Assembly (NCBI GenBank): GCA_004559845.1
Contig: SFWW01000088.1
Location: forward strand, 1-6,058
Reading direction: 5' to 3'
DNA length: 6,058 nt
Source of the DNA: a bacterium
GTDB lineage: Bacteria; Bacteroidota; Bacteroidia; Bacteroidales; Muribaculaceae
The translations under genes were made by a program, and so were the position numbers. How positions within the stretch are numbered: the stretch's first letter is position 1; each line of letters begins with the position of its first letter. Positions 1 through 4,236 of this stretch are shown one piece after another. The notes below the pieces were generated by a model. It was not told the origin of the DNA and did no database searches. It saw only the letters and a program-made list of their open reading frames with translations.

Positions 1-1460
1 TTGCGGTTGGGGTCGCAGGTGAGCCCCACACCGAGTTTGCGGAATATTTTGCGGTCCACTTCGTTGAGCATCACGGTGCTGTGCATCTGGCATCCGTCGA
101 GCATGGGGAGCACTTCGAGGGCGCGTCGGCAGTCGTCGTCTTGCGTGCTGAGCACCGATAGCGCCACCAGCACTTCGTCGGTGTGCAAGCGGGGGTTGCG
201 TCCGCGCAGGTATTCTATCTTGGTGTGCTGTATGGGTTCTATCAAACTCTGAGGAATGAGTTTTTTGCCGTGGTCGATGCCTGCCAAATGTTTAGTGGCG
301 TTGAGGATGAGCGCGGCGCTGGGACCGAGCAAATCGCTCTGCTCCGAAGTGATGATGGTGCCATCGGCAAGTTCTATGGCGGCGGTGGGCATACCCAACG
401 ATTGCTCGCGGCGCTCGCGTGCTGCCACAGTGGTTTTGCGATAGGCGGTGTTGATGCCGGCTTGCTTGAAGAGCAACGCTATTTTCTTCACTTCGCTATC
501 ATTGGCTTCGCCTTCCGCCAGCTCGTTGAGCGCGGTGAAGTAGCGCCGGATGATTTCGTGTTTGGCGGCATCGCAACACACTTCGTCGTCGCTGATGCAA
601 AATCCTATCATATTCACACCCATATCGGTGGGCGATTTGTAGGGGTTTTCGCCGTAGATGCCTTCAAATAGGGCATTCAGCACCGGGAAAATTTCCACAT
701 CGCGGTTATAGTTGATGGCTATCTTGTTGTAGGCTTCGTAGTGGAAGGGGTCTATCATGTTCACATCGTTGAGGTCGGCGGTGGCGGCCTCGTAGGCAAT
801 GTTCACCGGGTGCTTGAGCGAGAGGCTCCACACGGGGAAGGTCTCAAATTTGGCGTAGCCGGCTGTGATGCCGCGTCGATGCTCTTGATAGAGCTGGCTC
901 AAGCACACCGCCATCTTGCCGCTGCCCGGACCGGGTGCCGTAACTATCACCAATGGGCGTGTGGTGGGCACATAATCGTTTTTGCCAAATCCCTCGTCGG
1001 AGTCAATGAGTTCCACATTGTTGGGGTAGCCTTCAATGGTGTAGTGATAGTAGGCGCGAATGCCCAATCGCTCAAGTTTTTGGCGATAGGCATCGGCGGA
1101 ACTTTGTCCGTTGTAATGCGTAATCACCACGCCACTCACCAAAAAGCCGCGCTTCATAAATTCTTCGCGCAAGCGGAGCACGTCCACATCGTAGGTGATG
1201 CCCAGGTCTTGGCGCACTTTGTTTTTCTCGATGTCGATGGCGCTTATCACGATCACGATTTCAGCACTGTCGCTGAGCTGCTGAAGCATAGCGAGCTTGG
1301 TGTCGGGCTTGAAGCCGGGTAGCACGCGCGAAGCATGATAATCATCAAATAGTTTCCCGCCAAGCTCCAAATAGAGTTTGTTACCAAATTGAGCGATGCG
1401 CTCTTTAATGTGTTGAGATTGAATTTTAACGTATTTGTCGTTGTCGAAACCGTATTTCAT
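1..1460 (-). CDS. DUF1846 (UPF0371) family protein, 3' end cut by window edge
   Basis: The minus strand is open without a stop from ATG at 1460 to the left edge, giving 486 complete codons; the family usually runs to about 500 residues, so only the last few are missing. I recognise the conserved blocks of DUF1846: FDNDKYVKIQS (residues 5-15), LELGGKLFDDYHASRVLPGF (31-50), IDIEKNKVRQDLGITYD (75-91), a glycine-rich loop APGPGSGKM (175-183), TDMGVNMIGFCISDDEVCC (278-296) and a terminal STVMLNEVDRKIFRKLG block. There is no signal peptide or membrane segment, so the protein is probably cytoplasmic. The biochemical function is unknown. The glycine-rich loop resembles a nucleotide-binding P-loop but does not fit Walker A strictly (Pro at the first Gly position, Met after the Lys). 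The start is supported by the conserved N-terminal block beginning within a few residues and by a promoter about 30 bases upstream. It is divergent from the aminopeptidase gene. The family assignment is secure; no role is claimed. Confidence 0.93.
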   Translation of the reverse strand, partial: MKYGFDNDKYVKIQSQHIKERIAQFGNKLYLELGGKLFDDYHASRVLPGFKPDTKLAMLQQLSDSAEIVIVISAIDIEKNKVRQDLGITYDVDVLRLREEFMKRGFLVSGVVITHYNGQSSADAYRQKLERLGIRAYYHYTIEGYPNNVELIDSDEGFGKNDYVPTTRPLVIVTAPGPGSGKMAVCLSQLYQEHRRGITAGYAKFETFPVWSLSLKHPVNIAYEAATADLNDVNMIDPFHYEAYNKIAINYNRDVEIFPVLNALFEGIYGENPYKSPTDMGVNMIGFCISDDEVCCDAAKHEIIRRYFTALNELAEGEANDSEVKKIALLFKQAGINTAYRKTTVAARERREQSLGMPTAAIELADGTIITSEQSDLLGPSAALILNATKHLAGIDHGKKLIPQSLIEPIQHTKIEYLRGRNPRLHTDEVLVALSVLSTQDDDCRRALEVLPMLDGCQMHSTVMLNEVDRKIFRKLGVGLTCDPNR

Positions 1461-1489
1461 CTTTTATTTGCTACTTTGAATACGGGAAA

Positions 1490-1520
1490 CAAATTTACAA
1501 ATTTTTCATCTACCCACAAA
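1490..1520 (-). promoter_or_regulatory. Bacteroidota-type promoter of the DUF1846 gene
   Basis: Read on the minus strand, TTTG (1520-1517) is followed after 19 bases by TAAATTTG (1497-1490), a full match to the Bacteroidota primary sigma consensus (TTTG at -33, TAnnTTTG at -7, spacer usually about 17-23). Transcription would begin near 1483-1486, leaving a leader of roughly 25 bases before the ATG at 1460. The leader ends in AAATAAAAG, A-rich without a Shine-Dalgarno motif, as is common in this phylum. Motif match and position agree; the start site itself is inferred. Confidence 0.72.
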
Positions 1521-1531
1521 ATTCTCAACCA

Positions 1532-1547
1532 TTTTTCGCAAGAAAAA
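1532..1547. repeat. Dyad TTTTTC-GCAA-GAAAAA, copy 1 (possible operator)
   Basis: This is a perfect 6-bp inverted repeat with a GCAA centre. It lies 11 bases upstream of the -33 element of the DUF1846 promoter. A near copy sits at 1641-1654 within the promoter of the divergent aminopeptidase gene. The placement suggests a binding site shared by both promoters, but A/T-tracts make such dyads easier to form by chance, so a regulatory role is only inferred. Confidence 0.35.
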
Positions 1548-1631
1548 CACCCGGCTCTCCAAACCTCGCCAAATCAAGCAGCCGCTATCAAAAATAGCCG
1601 TAAATGATAGAGCCGTGGTTTTCGTCCCCGT

Positions 1632-1665
1632 TTTCGTTTTTTTTCGCAGGAAAATTGTATCTTTG
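1632..1665 (+). promoter_or_regulatory. Bacteroidota-type promoter of the aminopeptidase gene
   Basis: TATCTTTG at 1658-1665 matches the TAnnTTTG -7 consensus fully. The -33 element is weak: the best candidate is TTTC at 1632-1635, 22 bases upstream, inside a T-rich stretch. Transcription would begin near 1669-1672, giving a leader of about 62-65 bases before the ATG at 1734. The box is well supported; the upstream element is uncertain. Confidence 0.62.
1641..1654. repeat. Dyad TTTTC-GCAG-GAAAA, copy 2 (possible operator)
   Basis: A perfect 5-bp inverted repeat (TTTTC/GAAAA) around GCAG. It differs from the copy at 1532-1547 by one base in the centre and a slightly shorter right arm. It occupies the spacer just upstream of the -7 element (1658-1665) of the aminopeptidase promoter, where a bound protein would be expected to affect RNA polymerase access. 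No known regulator motif is recognised. Confidence 0.35.
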
Positions 1666-1668
1666 TGG

Positions 1669-1691
1669 AGCCGCTCGCTTGCGAGGTGGCT
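1669..1691 (+). promoter_or_regulatory. Stem-loop at the predicted 5' end of the aminopeptidase mRNA
   Basis: AGCC (1669-1672) pairs with GGCT (1688-1691), and CTCGC (1674-1678) with GCGAG (1681-1685), leaving a small internal loop (G opposite GT) and a short apical loop. The hairpin begins almost exactly where transcription is predicted to start from the TATCTTTG box. Structures in that position often protect mRNA from 5'-end-dependent decay. The pairing is read from the sequence; the role is inferred. No ligand-binding riboswitch class is recognised. Confidence 0.45.
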
Positions 1692-1733
1692 TGATGAATT
1701 TTTTTCCACAGAAGACTGAAGTAGATTACGACA

Positions 1734-3518
1734 ATGAGCAACTACACTTTGCCTCGCTTGGAGGCGTTGCGCAATTTGATGCGCACCAAGCACATTGATG
1801 CTGTGATAATTCCGGGCACCGACCCGCACCAAAGCGAATATTTGAGCGACCACTGGAAGTTTCGCGAATACCTCACCGGCTTTACCGGGAGCAATGGAAC
1901 GGCGGTGGTTACACTCCACGATGCCGGGCTCTGGACCGATTCACGCTATTTTTTGCAAGCCGAACAACAACTGTCCGACTCGGGTTTCACTTTATATAAA
2001 GAAAACATTCCCGGACAGCCCACCACGCTGGAGTGGCTGGCTGAGGCTTTGGATGAAGATGCGGTGCTGGGCGTGGATGGCCGCCTGTTTTCGCTGATGG
2101 AGGCTAACCGTATCGAAATGTTTTGTGCCCAAAATGGCTTTATGTTTGCCCCCGATTTCCGTGCCGCTGAGGCGGTGTGGACCAATCGACCGCCCCGACC
2201 CATGAATCCTCTTTTTGTACACGATGAAGCACTTGCCGGCGAAACCGTAGAAAGCAAAATCAGCCGTGTGATGGATGCCGTGGAGCAAGCCGATGCCGAT
2301 GCGCTGCTTATCACGGCACTCGACGATATCGCGTGGCTGCTGAATGTGCGGGGCTCTGATGTGGCTTACACGCCGGTGGCAATTGCTTTTGCCTTTGTGA
2401 GCGATAGTCAACGCGTGCTCTTTGTGGATGAAGAAAAAATCACCGATGAGGTGGCGGCACACCTGAAGCAATATGACGTGAAGGTGAAACCCTACGACGA
2501 TATCGAAAAATTCTTGGGCAAACTCAAAGACAGTCTCACGGTGATGGTCGACCCCAATCGCGTGAGCGATGCCCTCGGACAAGCCATGCTGTGCAACAAG
2601 CATTATGCTCCTTCGCCCATCATTGCCCTGAAGGGTGTTAAAAACGACCACCAAATTGCGGGTTTCCGCAAGGCGATGCGCTACGATGGCGCGGCGATGG
2701 TGCGTATGATGATGTGGCTGGAGCAAAATGTGGGCAATGGTATCACGGAGGTGGATGTGGACCTTCGATTGCAGCAGGAGCGCGCCGCTTTTGCTTCAAA
2801 TCGCGGCGATAGCTTCCACATGATTGCGGGTTACAAAGACCATGGAGCCATCGTCCACTATGAGGCTTCTGCCGAGTCGGCTTACACTCTGGCGCCGGAG
2901 GGTTTGCTGCTCATCGACACGGGAGGGCAATATTTGGAAGGCACCACCGATGCCACGCGCACCATCAGCCTGGGTAATCCTACCGATGCCGAAAAACACG
3001 ATTTCACGCTCGTGCTGAAAGGTCACTTGGCGTTGGCAAGGGCGGTGTTCCCTAAAGGAACCACCGGTGTGCAACTCGATGTGCTGGCGCGGGGACCGAT
3101 GTGGAGCGAGGGCATCACCTATCTCCACGGCACCGGTCATGGCGTGGGCCACTTCTTGGGATGCCACGAGGGACCGCAAAGCATTCGGATGCAAATCAAC
3201 GAAACTCCCCTCGCCTTGGGCATGGTCACCAGCAATGAACCGGGCATCTATAAGGCGGGAGAATATGGCATCCGCACCGAAAACCTTCTGCTCTGCGTGT
3301 CGGCGGGCAGCAGCGAGGAATGGGGCGAATTCTACAAATTTGAAGACCTTACCCTTTTCCCCTACGACACCTCGCTGATGGATATGGCGATGCTCTCTGC
3401 CGAAGAGGTGGACCAAATCAACGCCTATCACGCTATGGTGGTCGACCAATTAGCGGATTTGCTCTCCGCCGAAGAATTGGCATGGCTGAAAAATAAATGC
3501 AAAAAAATCAGCAAATAA
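1734..3518 (+). CDS. pepP: Xaa-Pro aminopeptidase (aminopeptidase P, family M24B)
   Basis: This 594-residue enzyme should remove the N-terminal residue from peptides whose second residue is proline. Its layout is that of the long, three-domain animal XPNPEP1 type rather than the shorter E. coli PepP: creatinase-like domain I (about 5-145, with HWKFREYLTGFTGSNGTAVV), domain II (about 160-305), the pita-bread catalytic domain (about 310-530) and a C-terminal M24_C domain (about 535-594). The dinuclear metal ligands are all present: D395 (IDTGG), D406 (TTDATRT), H469 (HGTGHGVGH), E502 (SNEPG) and E516 (IRTEN). The substrate-binding histidines H375 (VHYEAS), H465 and H478 (CHEGP) also match, so it is probably active and Mn-dependent. 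No signal peptide is present, implying a cytoplasmic role in finishing degradation of proline-containing peptides. The ATG at 1734 fits the family start; there is no Shine-Dalgarno sequence. The gene for a carbonic anhydrase family protein follows after 82 bases. The symbol is by family; orthology to E. coli pepP is not implied. Confidence 0.96.
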   Translation: MSNYTLPRLEALRNLMRTKHIDAVIIPGTDPHQSEYLSDHWKFREYLTGFTGSNGTAVVTLHDAGLWTDSRYFLQAEQQLSDSGFTLYKENIPGQPTTLEWLAEALDEDAVLGVDGRLFSLMEANRIEMFCAQNGFMFAPDFRAAEAVWTNRPPRPMNPLFVHDEALAGETVESKISRVMDAVEQADADALLITALDDIAWLLNVRGSDVAYTPVAIAFAFVSDSQRVLFVDEEKITDEVAAHLKQYDVKVKPYDDIEKFLGKLKDSLTVMVDPNRVSDALGQAMLCNKHYAPSPIIALKGVKNDHQIAGFRKAMRYDGAAMVRMMMWLEQNVGNGITEVDVDLRLQQERAAFASNRGDSFHMIAGYKDHGAIVHYEASAESAYTLAPEGLLLIDTGGQYLEGTTDATRTISLGNPTDAEKHDFTLVLKGHLALARAVFPKGTTGVQLDVLARGPMWSEGITYLHGTGHGVGHFLGCHEGPQSIRMQINETPLALGMVTSNEPGIYKAGEYGIRTENLLLCVSAGSSEEWGEFYKFEDLTLFPYDTSLMDMAMLSAEEVDQINAYHAMVVDQLADLLSAEELAWLKNKCKKISK

Positions 3519-3539
3519 TCCAGCAACAAGACATCCGTC

Positions 3540-3593
3540 TTAACTTCTTCAACTTCTTTAACTTCTTCAACTTCTTTAACTTCTTTAACTTCT
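3540..3593 (+). repeat. Minisatellite: six tandem copies of 9-bp TYAACTTCT
   Basis: Six head-to-tail 9-bp units run without a gap: TTAACTTCT, TCAACTTCT, TTAACTTCT, TCAACTTCT, TTAACTTCT, TTAACTTCT. They differ only at the second base. The array ends seven bases (CAAAAAT) before the ATG at 3601 and fills most of the gap after the aminopeptidase stop. In frame with that ATG it contains TAA stops (for example 3586-3588), so it is not an N-terminal extension of the protein. On the opposite strand it reads as a Lys-Lys-Leu repeat, which I take to be a by-product. The transcript would carry an unstructured, pyrimidine-rich segment next to the start codon. Confidence 0.9.
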
Positions 3594-3600
3594 CAAAAAT

Positions 3601-4116
3601 ATGGCAATTATCAGAAAAGTAAGGGGCTTCGACCCCAAAATGGGCAAAGGATGCTTCCTTGCCGATAATGCAGTGCTGGTGGGCGATGTGACCATGGGCG
3701 ACGATTGCAGCATTTGGTTTGGTGCCGTGCTTCGCGGCGATGTGAACACCATCAAAATCGGCAATCGGGTGAATATCCAAGACAATGCGGTGATTCACAC
3801 GCTGTACGAAAAATCGGTGACCACCATTGGCAACGATGTGTCGATTGGGCACAATGTGGTGGTGCATGGCGCCACCATCCACGATATGGCGCTCATTGGC
3901 ATGGGCAGCATCATCCTCGACCACGCCGAAGTGGGCGAAGGTGCGATTGTGGCTGCAGGTAGTGTGGTGCTCGGTGGCACCAAAATCGGCCCCAACGAAC
4001 TCTGGGCTGGCAGTCCCGCCAAATTCAAAAAAATGGTGGACCCCGCCCAAGCCAAAGAAATCAACGTAAAAATCGCCAAAAACTACCTCATGTACTCCAC
4101 CTGGTACGAAGAATAA
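3601..4116 (+). CDS. Gamma-type carbonic anhydrase family protein (left-handed beta-helix)
   Basis: A 171-residue protein of the gamma carbonic anhydrase / YrdA-PaaY family. Hexapeptide repeats of a left-handed beta-helix run from about residue 14 to 137, followed by a C-terminal alpha-helix (about 146-165) that normally packs against the coil in a trimer. The zinc ligands of the Methanosarcina enzyme Cam have clear counterparts: H66 (VIHT), H84 and H89 (GHNVVVHG). The conserved R45 and D47 (LRGDVN) and Q60-D61 are also present. This makes a Zn or Fe site between subunits likely. It is short like YrdA and has no signal peptide, so it is probably cytoplasmic. Reversible CO2 hydration is the family's best-known activity, but many short members show weak activity, and PaaY-like ones have been reported as thioesterases, so the exact reaction is open. 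The start is fixed by in-frame TAA codons directly upstream; AAAAAT precedes it with no Shine-Dalgarno motif. It is probably cotranscribed with the upstream aminopeptidase. Confidence 0.93.
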   Translation: MAIIRKVRGFDPKMGKGCFLADNAVLVGDVTMGDDCSIWFGAVLRGDVNTIKIGNRVNIQDNAVIHTLYEKSVTTIGNDVSIGHNVVVHGATIHDMALIGMGSIILDHAEVGEGAIVAAGSVVLGGTKIGPNELWAGSPAKFKKMVDPAQAKEINVKIAKNYLMYSTWYEE

Positions 4117-4143
4117 CCCCACCATAATCCGGTGGATGTAAGC

Positions 4144-4184
4144 AAAAAAATGGTCGCGTGATTTGAAACGCGACCATTTTTTTT
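4144..4184. terminator. Bidirectional rho-independent terminator
   Basis: The arms ATGGTCGCGT (4150-4159) and ACGCGACCAT (4168-4177) pair perfectly around an 8-base loop (GATTTGAA). The stem is extended by an A-tract on the left (4144-4149) and a T-tract on the right (4178-4184). Either strand therefore yields a GC-containing hairpin followed by a U-run. It lies 27 bases after the carbonic anhydrase stop and about 50 bases after the stop of the convergent surface-protein gene, so it can terminate both transcripts. Confidence 0.9.
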
Positions 4185-4188
4185 CGAT

Positions 4189-4225
4189 GTAGCCGTTTAT
4201 TGTTGCGAGCACAATGGGCGGCTAC
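4189..4225 (-). other. Second hairpin in the 3' untranslated region of the surface-protein gene
   Basis: GTAGCCG (4189-4195) and CGGCTAC (4219-4225) form a 7-bp stem. Inside it ATTGT (4199-4203) and ACAAT (4211-4215) can form another 5 bp. It starts 11 bases after the stop codon of the minus-strand gene and precedes the main terminator on that strand. No U-run follows it directly, so it may protect the 3' end or assist termination rather than act alone. Confidence 0.5.
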
Positions 4226-4236
4226 GCTAAATCGGA

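Noticed and set aside
912..938. Canonical Walker A ATP-binding motif in the DUF1846 protein
   Set aside because: APGPGSGKM has Pro where the first Gly should be and Met in place of Ser/Thr after Lys, so it cannot be called Walker A from the sequence.
183..1322. Long plus-strand open frames (183-671 and 741-1322)
   Set aside because: They lie opposite the DUF1846 gene, whose minus-strand translation matches a conserved family throughout. The plus-strand products show no recognisable family features.
1506..1919. Minus-strand open frame crossing the divergent intergenic region into the aminopeptidase gene
   Set aside because: It covers both recognised promoters and the aminopeptidase start, and its product resembles no family.
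1992..3449. Two long minus-strand frames (1992-2726 and 2796-3449) opposite the aminopeptidase gene
   Set aside because: The plus strand encodes a complete enzyme with all catalytic residues. The His-rich, low-information antisense products are typical mirror frames of GC-biased codons.
3540..3593. CRISPR array or direct-repeat origin (iteron) reading of the tandem repeat
   Set aside because: Units are 9 bp and contiguous with no spacers, which excludes CRISPR. No replication initiator gene or AT-rich origin region is nearby.
3508..4212. Minus-strand frame of 234 codons containing a Lys-Lys-Leu repeat
   Set aside because: The repeat is only the reverse reading of the 9-bp minisatellite, and the rest is antisense to the carbonic anhydrase gene. 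The frame also crosses the terminator hairpin.
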